A stretch of 64,000 bases of DNA from JAIBJN01 sp035461525 (GTDB lineage: Bacteria; Actinomycetota; Thermoleophilia; Gaiellales; Gaiellaceae): assembly GCA_035461525.1 (NCBI GenBank), contig DATHVD010000087.1, positions 1 through 64,000 on the forward strand, read 5' to 3'. The notes beneath the pieces are model-generated. The model was given only the letters and a program-made list of their open reading frames with translations, searched no databases and was not told the DNA's origin. Positions 16,590 through 25,122 of the stretch are shown here, one piece after another (the stretch's first letter is position 1; every line of letters starts with the position of its first letter). The position numbers were made by a program, and so were the translations under genes.

Positions 16590-17414
16590 TCAGCCGACGG
16601 GCGCGGCCAGCAGGATCGTCCTGATCGCCTGGCTCGACTCCTCGTCGGGCGACTCCGAGATCACGGTCGCGGGCCTGTCGAAGCGGGCGAGCGCGTCGCG
16701 CAGCGGCTCCGCGCGTAGCGACCCCTCGCCGTAGGGGAGGTGCTTCGTCTCGTTGCGGTTCGCGTAGGCGATGTCCGAGAAGTGGACGTGGAAGGGAGCG
16801 CCCGGCTCGAGGACGGCGTCGGCGCGGCCGAGGGCGACTGCGAAGGTCTCCGCCTCCGTGAACCCGCCGTCCGTGACCGCGTGCAGGTGCGCGAAGTCGA
16901 GCACGGGGCGGACCCAGTCGAGGCGCTCGGCGAGCCAGAGCACGTCGTCCAGGGTCCCCAGCTCGCGCACGCGCCCCATCACCTCGACTCCGAACGGGAC
17001 GCCGCGTCCCTTACCCGCGAGGCGCTCGCGCAGCTCGGCGAGCTGCTCGGCCACGGACTCGAGCGCCGCGTCTCGCTCCCGTCCGAGCAGGAAGCCCGGG
17101 TGGAAGACGACGAGCTCGGCGCCGCACGCGGCCGCGACGCCCGCGGAGTGATCGAGCATTCCGGTCGCCATGCCGTGCTTCCGGTCGCGCTGGAGGTGGC
17201 CCATGAAGCCGGCGATCGGCGCGTGCACCGAGAGCGCGACGTCCGCCTCCCGGGCGAGCTCGCCGAAGCGCTCGGCCCACGGGTAGTCCATCCAGAACTT
17301 GCCCTCGAAGTCGATCTCGCAGGCCCTGTAGCCGCGCTCGCGCAGGAGCTCGACGGCAGCTTCGGGGCTTTCGCGGGAGGGAACCCGGGCGGGCCCGATC
17401 CTGATCGTCGCCAT
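16590..17414 (-). CDS. Endonuclease IV-like TIM-barrel protein
   Basis: A 274-residue protein of the AP-endonuclease family 2 (xylose isomerase-like barrel). Metal-site residues typical of the fold are seen: HAPI near residue 63, FHPG near 104, the Glu in GVEVMG, DFAHLHA near 175 and FHVHFSD near 215. Endonuclease IV cleaves abasic DNA using three zinc ions, and this protein retains most ligands. Sugar-isomerase relatives share the fold, so the substrate remains uncertain. Confidence 0.75.
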   Translation of the reverse strand: MATIRIGPARVPSRESPEAAVELLRERGYRACEIDFEGKFWMDYPWAERFGELAREADVALSVHAPIAGFMGHLQRDRKHGMATGMLDHSAGVAAACGAELVVFHPGFLLGRERDAALESVAEQLAELRERLAGKGRGVPFGVEVMGRVRELGTLDDVLWLAERLDWVRPVLDFAHLHAVTDGGFTEAETFAVALGRADAVLEPGAPFHVHFSDIAYANRNETKHLPYGEGSLRAEPLRDALARFDRPATVISESPDEESSQAIRTILLAAPVG

Positions 17415-17491
17415 CGGCGCCAGCCTACCGCGCGGGCGGAGCCTGACCCGCCCGCGGCCGCGGCCGCGTCCTTTCCGGTCATTGACCCCTC

Positions 17492-17563
17492 GGGGCCGGC
17501 CGCGTGCCTCCCTCCGGCCTGAGCCTAACGCCGGAAGACGCGCGTGTGTGACGCGGATCCGTG
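17492..17563. repeat. 71-72 bp structured intergenic repeat, copy C
   Basis: Related to the copies at 22978 and 47146. It begins GGGGCCGGCCGCGTGCCTCC and ends GCGGATCCGTG. The two small stems seen in the other copies are kept by different bases: GGC-CTGA-GCC and CGCG-TGTGTGA-CGCG. Confidence 0.7.
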
Positions 17564-17613
17564 CCGATTCCGAGCACGCCGGGGCGCACGCCCTGTCCGT
17601 CCGACCCGGGCAG

Positions 17614-17619
17614 TACCTT
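17614..17619 (+). promoter_or_regulatory. -10 element TACCTT, leaderless start
   Basis: TACCTT stands 6 nt before the ATG at 17626 with no ribosome-binding site. Confidence 0.4.
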
Positions 17620-17625
17620 CAGCCC

Positions 17626-17865
17626 ATGGTCAAGCGTCCGTCGCGCATCGAGCTCCTCGAGCTGGACATCGACCTCCGGCTCGCCGACCTCTGGGGCGAG
17701 GCCTGCGGCATCACCGAGTGGAACCTCGAGGTCGTGGCGGCGTTCCTCCGCGCCGCGTACGGCAAGGGGTACTGCGACGCCCTCACCGAGGACGCGCCCG
17801 GCAGCCTCTGCCGCGACCACGGGTACCGCATCCCGGACCGCCGCCCGGCGCCTACCCCCGAATAG
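17626..17865 (+). CDS. Small conserved hypothetical protein
   Basis: 79 residues, soluble, acidic, with two cysteines in the middle (GEACGITEWN and GKGYCDAL) and one late (GSLCRDHGY). Coding character is clear, and the start follows a leaderless -10 box. It precedes ccmE by 28 nt. I do not recognise a family; its position suggests a role near cytochrome c maturation, but this is only context. Confidence 0.65.
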   Translation: MVKRPSRIELLELDIDLRLADLWGEACGITEWNLEVVAAFLRAAYGKGYCDALTEDAPGSLCRDHGYRIPDRRPAPTPE

Positions 17866-17880
17866 GCCCCAGACCGCCGC

Positions 17881-17886
17881 TAAACT
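17881..17886 (+). promoter_or_regulatory. -10 element TAAACT upstream of ccmE
   Basis: TAAACT ends 7 nt before the ccmE GTG. A GGAG also overlaps the gap, so initiation may be leaderless or use a weak ribosome-binding site. Confidence 0.4.
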
Positions 17887-17893
17887 CGGAGGC

Positions 17894-18280
17894 GTGGCAA
17901 AGCGGCGCAACCCGGTGCGCCTCGTCGTGGCGCTCTCCGTCGCGGCGGTGCTCGCGGTCTTCCTCATCTGGACGAGCTTCGCCGGCGGGACGCCGTCCCT
18001 GCAGCCGAGCCAGCTCGCCGATGCGACGGGCGAGGTCAGCCTGGCCGGCATCGCCGTCGGCCCCGTGGAGGGCGAGGCGCGCGGGGAGGGGCTGCGCTTC
18101 GAGGTGCGCGACATCGAGGGGACGGCCACCGTCCCGGTCGTCTACACGGGCTCCGTGCCCGACCTCTTCAAGCCGGGCCGCGAGGTCTACATGAAAGGCG
18201 AGCTCGTGAACGGCGTCTTCGTCGCCCAGGAGGACTCGCTCGTGACGAAGTGCCCGTCGAAGTACGCTCCCGAGGACTAG
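17894..18280 (+). CDS. ccmE: Cytochrome c maturation heme chaperone CcmE, cysteine type
   Basis: A 128-residue periplasmic-facing heme chaperone with one N-terminal membrane anchor (about 9-27) and an OB-fold domain (FKPGREVYMKGEL near 96). The usual heme-binding His of HxxxY is replaced by Cys in TKCPSKY at about 117-123, giving the CxxxY form described for some archaeal, Desulfovibrio and actinobacterial CcmE proteins. It passes heme to the CcmF/H lyase, and ccmF follows in the same orientation. Confidence 0.9.
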   Translation: MAKRRNPVRLVVALSVAAVLAVFLIWTSFAGGTPSLQPSQLADATGEVSLAGIAVGPVEGEARGEGLRFEVRDIEGTATVPVVYTGSVPDLFKPGREVYMKGELVNGVFVAQEDSLVTKCPSKYAPED

Positions 18281-18446
18281 AGGCCTGCCCAGAAGATGGC
18301 TCAGGGCAGCTTGCAGGCGTCCCGCACCGCGATGCGCCGTCCTCGGTTGCGCCAGTATGCCTGCATATTGGCGCTCCCCGCGTCCTTGCTTCGCGGCACG
18401 AGCCGCATGCCACCTACCGTGAGCACCTCCCGGGCAGGCCCCTAGC

Positions 18447-20450
18447 GTGCCCGAGCTCGGCCGCGCCGCGCTCGTCGCCGCCCTCGGACTGATCCTGTAC
18501 GCGGCGATCGCCGGCGGCTACGCCGCCTGGCGCGGCCGCCGCCGTCTCCTCGACTCGGCGGCGAACGCCCTCTACGCTTCCCTCGGGGCGACCGCCGTCG
18601 CCTCGCTGGTCCTCCTCGCCGCCCTCGCCCGACGCGACTTCTCCTTCGAGTACGTGGCCCGGTCGACGAGCCGCGAGCTCCCCCTCCGCTACTCGCTCTC
18701 GGCGTTCTGGAGCGGCCAGGCCGGCTCGCTCCTCCTCTGGCTCCTCGTGCTCGTCGGCGCCGCCTCCGCCGCCATTGCCCTCAACCGGCGCCTCGTGCGC
18801 GAGGTACTGCCGTGGACGATCCCGGTCGTCGCCGGCGTGGCCGCGTTCTTCGCCTTCCTCGTCGTCGCTGTGGCCAGCCCGTTCGCGACGCAGGCTGCGC
18901 CCGCGGACGGAGCCGGCATGACGCCCAGCCTGCAGAACCCGTACATGATCTCCCACCCCCCGATGCTCTATCTCGGCTATGTGGGGCTGACGATCCCCTT
19001 CGCATTCGCCATGGCCGCGCTCCTGTCACGCCGCACGGACGAGCGCTGGATCGTCGCGACGCGCCGTTGGACGCTGGGCGCCTGGACGTTCCTCGGCTTC
19101 GGCATCCTGCTCGGCGCCAAGTGGGCGTACGAGGAGGTCGGGTGGGGCGGCTGGTACGCCTGGGATCCCGTCGAGAACGCCGCGCTCATGCCCTGGCTCG
19201 TGGCGACGGCGTTCCTGCACTCGGTAATGGTGCAGGAGAAGAAGAACATGCTCCGCGTCTGGAACGTCATCCTCGTCGCGGGCGCGTTCGCGCTCTCGCT
19301 CTTCGGGACGTTCCTCACCCGCAGCGGCGTGATCACGTCGATCCACAGCTTCACGCAGTCGTCGATCGGGCCGTTCTTCCTCGGCTTCATCGCCGTCGTG
19401 GCGGCGTTCTCGACCGCGCTCATCCTCTCGCGGCTCCCATCGCTCCGGGCGAAGACGCGGCTCGAGTCGCTCGTCTCGCGCGAGGCGGCGTTCCTCTACA
19501 ACAACCTCTTCCTCGTCGCGCTCGCGCTGACGATCCTCTGGGGCGTCGTCTACCCGCTCGTGTCCGAGGCCGTCCGCGGCGTCGCCGTCACCGTGGGCGC
19601 CCCCTACTACGACTTCTTCGCCATCGTCTTCGGCCTCCCGCTCGTCCTCCTCATGGGCATCGGGCCGGTTGTCGCCTGGCGCCGGGCCTCGCTCCGCGCG
19701 CTCGCGTCGCAGCTCGCCTGGCCGGCCGCGGTCGCCCTGCTCTCCGGAATCGCGCTCCTGCTCCTGGGCGCCGGCTCGAGCCCTGTCGGCCTCGTGGGCT
19801 ACACGCTCGGGGCCTTCGTGCTGGCGACGATCGTGCTCGAGTTCGTGCGGGGGACGCGCGCGCGCAAGGCGATCGGCTCCGGGGGCGGCTGGTGGGCGGC
19901 CTTCAGCGGGCTCGTCGCGCGAAACCGGCGTCGCTACGGCGGCTACGTCGTGCACGCGGCGATCGTCCTCCTCCTGGTCGGCGCCGTCGGGATCGGCGGG
20001 TTCTCCACCACCCGCGAGGCACGGCTCGCGCCCGGCGAGTCGATCTCCGTCGGGGACTACACGCTCACGTACAGCGGGGCCGAGCGGACGCGGGCGCGGA
20101 ACGCCGAGGAGGTCCGCGCCGTGCTCGCCGTCGACCGCGGCGGGGAGCCCGCCGGGACGCTCCTCGCCGGCAAGAACCGGTACTTCGCGGAGGACGAGAC
20201 GTCGAACGAGGTCGGCATCAAGACCAACTGGCTGCGCGGGGAGGACCTCTTCGTCATCGCGGACGAGTTCGGCGAGGACGGATCCGTCTTCCTGAAGGCG
20301 ATCGTGAACCCGCTCGTCAACCTCATCTGGCTCGCCGGCATCGTCTTCGTGGCCGGCTCGGCCGTGGCCATGTGGCCGGACGCGCGCGAGCAGCGGCGGC
20401 TCGCCCAGCGGTTCGCGCGCGAAGACGAGGGCGCGCTCGCGCGCGCGTAG
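18447..20450 (+). CDS. ccmF: Cytochrome c heme lyase subunit CcmF
   Basis: A 667-residue membrane protein with about 14-15 helices that attaches heme to apocytochrome c. The tryptophan-rich signature WGGWYAWDPVENAALMPWL lies at about residues 232-250, with family histidines in SHPPMLYLGYVG, FLHSVMVQEKKN and the C-terminal periplasmic region. The length is usual (about 630-690). The GTG start lacks a clear ribosome-binding site. The gap after ccmE (18281-18446) shows no gene. Confidence 0.95.
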   Translation: MPELGRAALVAALGLILYAAIAGGYAAWRGRRRLLDSAANALYASLGATAVASLVLLAALARRDFSFEYVARSTSRELPLRYSLSAFWSGQAGSLLLWLLVLVGAASAAIALNRRLVREVLPWTIPVVAGVAAFFAFLVVAVASPFATQAAPADGAGMTPSLQNPYMISHPPMLYLGYVGLTIPFAFAMAALLSRRTDERWIVATRRWTLGAWTFLGFGILLGAKWAYEEVGWGGWYAWDPVENAALMPWLVATAFLHSVMVQEKKNMLRVWNVILVAGAFALSLFGTFLTRSGVITSIHSFTQSSIGPFFLGFIAVVAAFSTALILSRLPSLRAKTRLESLVSREAAFLYNNLFLVALALTILWGVVYPLVSEAVRGVAVTVGAPYYDFFAIVFGLPLVLLMGIGPVVAWRRASLRALASQLAWPAAVALLSGIALLLLGAGSSPVGLVGYTLGAFVLATIVLEFVRGTRARKAIGSGGGWWAAFSGLVARNRRRYGGYVVHAAIVLLLVGAVGIGGFSTTREARLAPGESISVGDYTLTYSGAERTRARNAEEVRAVLAVDRGGEPAGTLLAGKNRYFAEDETSNEVGIKTNWLRGEDLFVIADEFGEDGSVFLKAIVNPLVNLIWLAGIVFVAGSAVAMWPDAREQRRLAQRFAREDEGALARA

Positions 20451-20455
20451 GCGCC

Positions 20456-20785
20456 GTGGAGGCTCTCGCCCTCGCGCTCGGGGCCCTGCTCGCCGTGGCC
20501 TGCGTCCTCCTCGTCGCGCGCCCGCTCCTGCGGCCGCCGGCGTCCGACGGCGACGCGCTCGGGGGGGCCGAGGACGAGCGCCGCCTGCGGCTGCTCGAGG
20601 AGCGCGACCGTGCCTTCTCGGCGCTCAAGGAGCTCGAGTTCGACCACAGAACGGGCAAGGTGTCCGACGACGACTACCGAGCGTCGGTCGGCCGGCTCCG
20701 GCGGGAGGCCGCGGACGCCCTGCGGGCGATCGAGCTTCAAGGTCGGCCGGAGCGGGAACGTGCAAGTGTCGATGTCCATCGTTGA
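20456..20785 (+). CDS. CcmI-like cytochrome c biogenesis protein (short)
   Basis: 109 residues: one N-terminal membrane segment (about 3-24), then a helical region with LEERDRAFSALKELEFDHRTGKVSDDDY, the sequence that opens CcmI/CcmH N-terminal domains. The TPR part of full CcmI is absent. It begins 5 nt after the ccmF stop and its end overlaps the next gene, so it belongs to the ccm operon and probably helps present apocytochrome. Confidence 0.78.
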   Translation: MEALALALGALLAVACVLLVARPLLRPPASDGDALGGAEDERRLRLLEERDRAFSALKELEFDHRTGKVSDDDYRASVGRLRREAADALRAIELQGRPERERASVDVHR

Positions 20786-21581
20786 GTGCCAACACTGCCG
20801 GTCGACCGTTCCGGCGGGAAGCCGTTTCTGCCCGGAGTGCGGGCGACCGCAGGCGCACGAAGGGGCGCCGGCCGCCGAGACCCGGGTGACCGCCGAGCCG
20901 CGCGCGCTCTGGCCGCCCGAGTGGGGCCTCGTCGTCGTCGTGCTCCTGGCCGCCGCCGGGATCGTCGCCCTCGGTGCGCAGCTCTGGATCTGGGGCATCC
21001 TCCTCTTCCTCGCCGCGGGAGCCGCGTGGCTCGCCCAGCGCGAGGTCGAGCGCCGAAGCGCCGGCGCCGCGCTCGCCGCCGCCTGGGCGCGCGTGGCCGC
21101 CCGGCGCGAGGTGGTCAGCGCCCGCTCGCGCAGCAAGGTCGACCTCTTTCGCCTCCGCCGGGAGCTCGCCGAGCTCCATGCCGAGCGGAACCGCACCTTC
21201 TACGAGCTGGGCCGGGCGACGTACGAGCGCGACCACTCGGCGGCGCGCGCAGCCCGCGCGCGCGCCGCCGAGCTCAGCAAGCGGATCGCCGAGACCGACG
21301 CGGAGGCCGCCGCGCTTCTCCGCCAGCTCGAGGAGCACGTCGGCGACATTCGAGCGCAGGCGGCTCCGACGCGGCAGCTCGAGAGCCCGCCCGAGCCTGT
21401 GCGGGTTCCCGAGCCGTGGCCGCCTCCGGACGAGGGAAGCCCGCCGGAGCCGGCCCGGATTCCGGAACCGTCGCCCCAGCCCGTTCCCGAGCGGTCGCCC
21501 GCCGATCCCCCCGGCACTCCGGAACACCCGCCGACGCCGCAGGAGAAGCGGCGCACGGTGTCACGCGCGCGGAACGGCTAG
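20772..21581 (+). CDS. Zinc-ribbon membrane protein with coiled coil and Pro-rich tail
   Basis: 269 residues. A CxxC...CxxC zinc ribbon opens the protein (CQHC, then CPECG, residues 6-26), followed by two adjacent hydrophobic segments (about 52-88), a charged coiled coil (about 95-190) and a Pro/Glu-rich tail with repeated PPEP/PEP units (200-255). ATG 20772 lies inside the end of the CcmI-like gene. Zinc-ribbon membrane proteins of this type lack a defined function. Confidence 0.72.
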   Translation: MSIVECQHCRSTVPAGSRFCPECGRPQAHEGAPAAETRVTAEPRALWPPEWGLVVVVLLAAAGIVALGAQLWIWGILLFLAAGAAWLAQREVERRSAGAALAAAWARVAARREVVSARSRSKVDLFRLRRELAELHAERNRTFYELGRATYERDHSAARAARARAAELSKRIAETDAEAAALLRQLEEHVGDIRAQAAPTRQLESPPEPVRVPEPWPPPDEGSPPEPARIPEPSPQPVPERSPADPPGTPEHPPTPQEKRRTVSRARNG

Positions 21582-21704
21582 AAGTCGCGCGGCGGCCGCC
21601 TCCGGGTCGCGCGACGACCGGAGGACGTGCTACAACTCGCCGTCGAGATCGAAAACCCCCCGGTGGGCGCAGGGACGAGATCCCGCCCGCCGAACCATGT
21701 TCCG

Positions 21705-22922
21705 GTGGTCGACGCTCGCCTCATCCGTCTCGCAGCCCTTCTCGGCGCGATCCTGCTCGTCGGGGTGCCGTCGGCACTGGCGCAGTCGGCATACGACAAG
21801 AAGCGCGAGGTCGACACGAGGATCTCCGGCCTGCGCGAGGACATCGCCGCCGCGAAGGCGAAGGAGGGCGCACTCACGACCCAGATCCAGGCGGCGAGCC
21901 AGAGGATCGACGCGCTCGGCGGAGACATCGGCGCCCTCACCGCGCGGATCTCCGAGCTCGAGTCCGAGCTCGCCGCCCACCGCGCCAAGCTCGACCGGCT
22001 GAAGACGCTCTTCGAGGAGCAGACGCGCGACTTCGAGCACCTCAAGCGGCAGTACCAGATCGCGCAGCGACAGCTCGAGGAGCGTCTCGTCGGCCTCTAC
22101 CAGAGCGACGAGACCGACTCCCTCGGCCTCATCCTCCAGGTACAGAGCCTGGGCGACCTGCTCGACCAGCTCGAGTACTTCGACTCCGTCGGGCGCCAGG
22201 ACCGGGCGATCACGAGCGAGATCAAGGGCCTGCAGATCGAGATGAAGCACGCGCGCGAGCGGACGAAGGAAACGCGCGACGAGGTCGCCGCAGAGACCGC
22301 CGTGCTGGCGGAGAAGACGGCCGAGCAGATCGCGGCTCGGCAGGCGCTCGTCGTCCAGCAGGAGGCGCTCGCAAGCGCCCGCTCCGACCGGGAGGGCATT
22401 CTCGCCACCGTGAAGGAACACCGGCACGAAGCCGAGGAAGACCTCGACGCCCTCCAGGCCTCGAGTGCCGCGCTCGCCGCCCAGATCCGCGCCGCGCAGT
22501 CGGCGAGCAGCGGGGGCAGCAGCAGCGGCAGCGGTGGCGGTTCGAGCGGGAGCGGCACGTCGTCGAGCGGCTTCATCTGGCCCGTGAGCGGGGTCGTCAC
22601 GAGCGGCTTCGGCTGGCGCTGGGGGCGGATGCACGAGGGCATCGACATCGCCGCTCCGGCAGGCAGCCCGGTGCGGGCCGTTGCCGCAGGCCGGGTGATC
22701 TTCTCCGGCTGGATGGGCGGCTACGGCAATCTCGTCGTCCTCGACCACGGCAACGGGCTCTCGACGGCGTACGCCCACCTGTCCGCGATCTACGCGGGCG
22801 GCGACGTCGGCCAGGGAGCGACGATCGGCACCGTCGGATGCACGGGTAGCTGCACGGGCAACCACCTCCACTTCGAGGTGCGCGTCAACGGCGCCGCCGT
22901 CGATCCGATGGGCTACCTCTAA
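21705..22922 (+). CDS. Exported M23 (LytM) peptidoglycan endopeptidase with coiled coil
   Basis: 405 residues: signal peptide (to about 25, ending SALAQ), two long coiled-coil blocks (about 27-100 and 150-270) in the EnvC/NlpD style, a Ser/Gly linker (about 270-290) and a LytM domain. Zinc ligands are seen in MHEGIDIAAP (HxxxD) and NHLHFEV (HxH). It cleaves cross-link peptides or activates amidases during wall remodelling. GTG 21705 is preferred because it opens directly into the signal peptide; an earlier in-frame GTG at 21627 would add an unlikely leader. Confidence 0.9.
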   Translation: MVDARLIRLAALLGAILLVGVPSALAQSAYDKKREVDTRISGLREDIAAAKAKEGALTTQIQAASQRIDALGGDIGALTARISELESELAAHRAKLDRLKTLFEEQTRDFEHLKRQYQIAQRQLEERLVGLYQSDETDSLGLILQVQSLGDLLDQLEYFDSVGRQDRAITSEIKGLQIEMKHARERTKETRDEVAAETAVLAEKTAEQIAARQALVVQQEALASARSDREGILATVKEHRHEAEEDLDALQASSAALAAQIRAAQSASSGGSSSGSGGGSSGSGTSSSGFIWPVSGVVTSGFGWRWGRMHEGIDIAAPAGSPVRAVAAGRVIFSGWMGGYGNLVVLDHGNGLSTAYAHLSAIYAGGDVGQGATIGTVGCTGSCTGNHLHFEVRVNGAAVDPMGYL

Positions 22923-22977
22923 CCCGATCCTCCTGCCTTTCCGGGGCCGCGCACTGCTCAGGACGCCACCTCCCTCC

Positions 22978-23048
22978 GGGGCCACCCCGGACCACCACCC
23001 GCTTTCGAGCGTAGCGAGGAAGAGCGCGCGTGTGGTGCGCGGATCGTG
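22978..23048. repeat. 71 bp structured intergenic repeat, copy A
   Basis: Begins GGGGCCACCCCGG and ends GCGCGGATCGTG. It matches copy B (47146-47216) over 71 positions without gaps and has small stems GCT-TTCG-AGC and GCGC-GTGTGGT-GCGC. It lies between the M23 peptidase and the next, oppositely oriented gene. Confidence 0.85.
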
Positions 23049-23111
23049 CCGAAGATGTGTCGGAACGTGACGGGCCGCGTCCGCCGCACGTGCGGTCGCC
23101 GGCGACGGCGC

Positions 23112-23318
23112 CTAGCGCAGGAGCGCCCAGAAGACGACCGCGGCGGCGATCAGGAGCGGCAGCCAGGCCCACGCGAGCACGCGGAACGCACGGCGCTCGC
23201 CGGGTCCGGGGCCGGGCTCCGGGACGAACGGATCCTTCGGCAGCGACGGCTGGCGCGGGACGTCGTCTTCGCCCTCGAGCACCTGGGGGTCGTGCTGAAC
23301 TTCTCGCTCCCGGTCCAT
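23112..23318 (-). CDS. Small single-pass membrane protein
   Basis: 68 residues: a charged, Pro/Glu-rich N-terminal half (ending EPGPGPGERR) and one C-terminal transmembrane helix (VLAWAWLPLLIAAAVVFWAL). The ATG at 23318 has GAGGG upstream. It follows hpt in the same direction. No function is recognised. Confidence 0.62.
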   Translation of the reverse strand: MDREREVQHDPQVLEGEDDVPRQPSLPKDPFVPEPGPGPGERRAFRVLAWAWLPLLIAAAVVFWALLR

Positions 23319-23371
23319 GCGTCCCTCATGCCCGGAGTGCGCAGCCGGGAAACGGCGTCCCGCCGCCGGGG

Positions 23372-23896
23372 CTACCCGCGCTCGACGACGTGGACGTCGG
23401 GCAGACTTCGGTAGCACTCGTCCACGTGGAACCCGTAGCCGACGAAGAATTCGTCGGGCAGCGTGAAACCCACGTAGCGCATGGGCAGGTCGTCCACGAG
23501 TCGCCGGTAGGGCCGGTCGAAGAGCGTGCAGACGGCCACGTCTCGGGGGTTGCGGAGGGCCAGGGTCTTGGTCACGTAGTTGAGCGTGAGGCCCGTGTCG
23601 ACGACGTTCTCGACCAGAAGGACGTCCCTCCCGGCGATCGGCAGGTCGAGGTCCTTGATAAGGCGGATCCGCGAGCGGCCGCCGAGCGAGCCCCCGTAGC
23701 CGGCGAGCACGAGGAAATCCATGGCCAGCGGAATCGACGTCGCCCGGGCGAGGTCGCAGGCGAAGAGGAACGCGCCCTTCAACACCGTCACGAGGACGAG
23801 GTCCCGGTGCTCGTAGTCGCCTGCGACTTCGGCGCCGATCTCGCCGACCCGCGTCGCCAGCTCGTCCCGGGAGAGGTAGACCTCGCCGGGGCGCAA
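23372..23896 (-). CDS. hpt: Hypoxanthine(-guanine) phosphoribosyltransferase
   Basis: Salvages hypoxanthine/guanine with PRPP to IMP/GMP. 174 residues with VLKGAFLFACDL (about 40), the PRPP loop at about 95-107 and the base-binding C-terminal part FFVGYGFHVDE. The PRPP motif reads VENVVDTGLTL rather than the usual VEDI(I/V)DTG, so the second acidic residue is Asn. The start is taken as TTG 23896, right after the stop of the upstream gene; an upstream in-frame start inside that gene cannot be excluded. Confidence 0.88.
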   Translation of the reverse strand: MRPGEVYLSRDELATRVGEIGAEVAGDYEHRDLVLVTVLKGAFLFACDLARATSIPLAMDFLVLAGYGGSLGGRSRIRLIKDLDLPIAGRDVLLVENVVDTGLTLNYVTKTLALRNPRDVAVCTLFDRPYRRLVDDLPMRYVGFTLPDEFFVGYGFHVDECYRSLPDVHVVERG

Positions 23897-23901
23897 CTCG
23901 C

Positions 23902-24261
23902 CTACGTCACGAGGTTCAGGCCGTATTTCTGTCCCAGGCGCTCGAAGTCGCGCCGCGTGAAGAGCTTGACCTTGACGTCCGGATACCGCTCGCGGAACTT
24001 GCGGATCTTGCGGTTCTTGCGCGTGACGAGCGACTGCTTCATCACGGTCACCTCGAGGTAGAGGTCCTGCTCGGGGAGGTAGAAGTCGGGGGTGAAGGCC
24101 TCGACGACGCGGCCGCCCTCGTCGGTCTCGAGCGGAAACGAACGCGGCTCGTACTCCCACCGGATGCCGTGATAGTCCAGGATTCGCGCGCACTCGGCCT
24201 CGGCCTCGTTGGCGAAAAGAGCCCCGGATTCCTCCTGGAAATGGCCGCTTTCTGGGCTCAT
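23902..24261 (-). CDS. Nuclease-fold protein (restriction endonuclease-like)
   Basis: 119 residues. It contains WEYEPRSFPLE, FTPDFYLPEQDLYLEVTVMKQ and a basic helix KNRKIRKFRERYP. The acidic D...ExT arrangement after an early Glu resembles the PD-(D/E)xK/Vsr-like nuclease fold (lysine position changed). It lies 5 nt upstream of hpt on the same strand. Start ATG 24261 is used with a TACGTT box 9 nt upstream. DNA substrate and activity are not known. Confidence 0.65.
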   Translation of the reverse strand: MSPESGHFQEESGALFANEAEAECARILDYHGIRWEYEPRSFPLETDEGGRVVEAFTPDFYLPEQDLYLEVTVMKQSLVTRKNRKIRKFRERYPDVKVKLFTRRDFERLGQKYGLNLVT

Positions 24262-24301
24262 CCCACCTGAAACGTAGCATCCCACTCGGACGACCCTCGC
24301 C

Positions 24302-24307
24302 TACAAT
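24302..24307 (+). promoter_or_regulatory. -10 element TACAAT of the cDPG operon
   Basis: TACAAT ends 5 nt before the GTG at 24313. It is the best match to the sigma-70 consensus among the leaderless boxes in this window and would drive the five-gene run to 28608. Confidence 0.55.
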
Positions 24308-24312
24308 CCGGT

Positions 24313-25122
24313 GTGTCTGACGACGGGGAGGCTCCACTGTTTCGCATCGCGCATCTGTCCGACCTCCATTGCGGCTCGCCGTACTTCGTGCCGAACCTCG
24401 CCGACCGCGCGATCATGGAGATCAACGAGCTCCGCCCCGACGTCGTCGTCTGCTCGGGCGACCTGACGACGTTCGGCTTCCAGCAGGAGTACGCCGAGGC
24501 CAAGGCGTACCTCGACCGGATCGACTGCGAGCACCTCGTCGTCGTGCCCGGAAACCACGACTCCCGCAACGTCGGCTACATCCACTTCGAGGAGCTCTTC
24601 GGCAAGCGGAAGGGCCACCTCGAGGTCGACGGGGTCACGTTCGTCTACGTCGACTCGTCCGAGCCCGACCTCGACCACGGGGTGATCGGCCGCGGCAACT
24701 ACGGCTGGATCGAGGAGAAGTTCGCCGTCCCCGCCGAGTTCCGCATCTTCGTGCTCCACCACCACTTGCTGCCCGTGCCGGGCACCGGCCGCGAGCGGAA
24801 CGTCGTCTACGACGCCGGGGACGTCATCGAGGTGCTCCAGCACTGCGGCGCCAACCTCGTCCTCTCCGGCCACAAGCACGTGCCCTACGCCTGGCGGCTC
24901 GAGAACCTCTTCGTCGTCAACGCCGGCACGGTCTCCTCGCTGCGCCTCCGCGGCAAGACGAGGCCCTGCTACAACCTGATCGAGATCGAGGGGCGACACG
25001 TGGACGTCTGGCGCAAGTACCCGTTCCACGGCCAGGAGCGGATCATCCAGTTCTCCTCCGACACGCTCGAGTACGAGAAGTACACGGCGCGGATCGACAC
25101 GGAGCTGAGCGCGCGGCGATGA
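24313..25122 (+). CDS. Calcineurin-like metallophosphoesterase, first gene of cDPG operon
   Basis: A 269-residue cytoplasmic dimetal phosphoesterase with all block motifs: HLSDLHCG (about 14), SGDLTTFG (48), PGNHDS (80), LHHHLLP (150) and SGHKHVPY (185). Such enzymes hydrolyse phosphomonoesters or diesters including cyclic nucleotides. Here the gene overlaps cyclic 2,3-diphosphoglycerate synthetase by ATGA, so a role in opening or trimming that compound is plausible but only inferred. The N terminus lacks a signal peptide. Confidence 0.85.
   Translation: MSDDGEAPLFRIAHLSDLHCGSPYFVPNLADRAIMEINELRPDVVVCSGDLTTFGFQQEYAEAKAYLDRIDCEHLVVVPGNHDSRNVGYIHFEELFGKRKGHLEVDGVTFVYVDSSEPDLDHGVIGRGNYGWIEEKFAVPAEFRIFVLHHHLLPVPGTGRERNVVYDAGDVIEVLQHCGANLVLSGHKHVPYAWRLENLFVVNAGTVSSLRLRGKTRPCYNLIEIEGRHVDVWRKYPFHGQERIIQFSSDTLEYEKYTARIDTELSARR

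Noticed and set aside
21582..21704. Possible c-di-AMP (ydaO-type) riboswitch before the M23 peptidase
   Set aside because: Such riboswitches occur before wall hydrolases in Actinobacteria, but the conserved GGGGTGAA/GAACCCG core is not seen.
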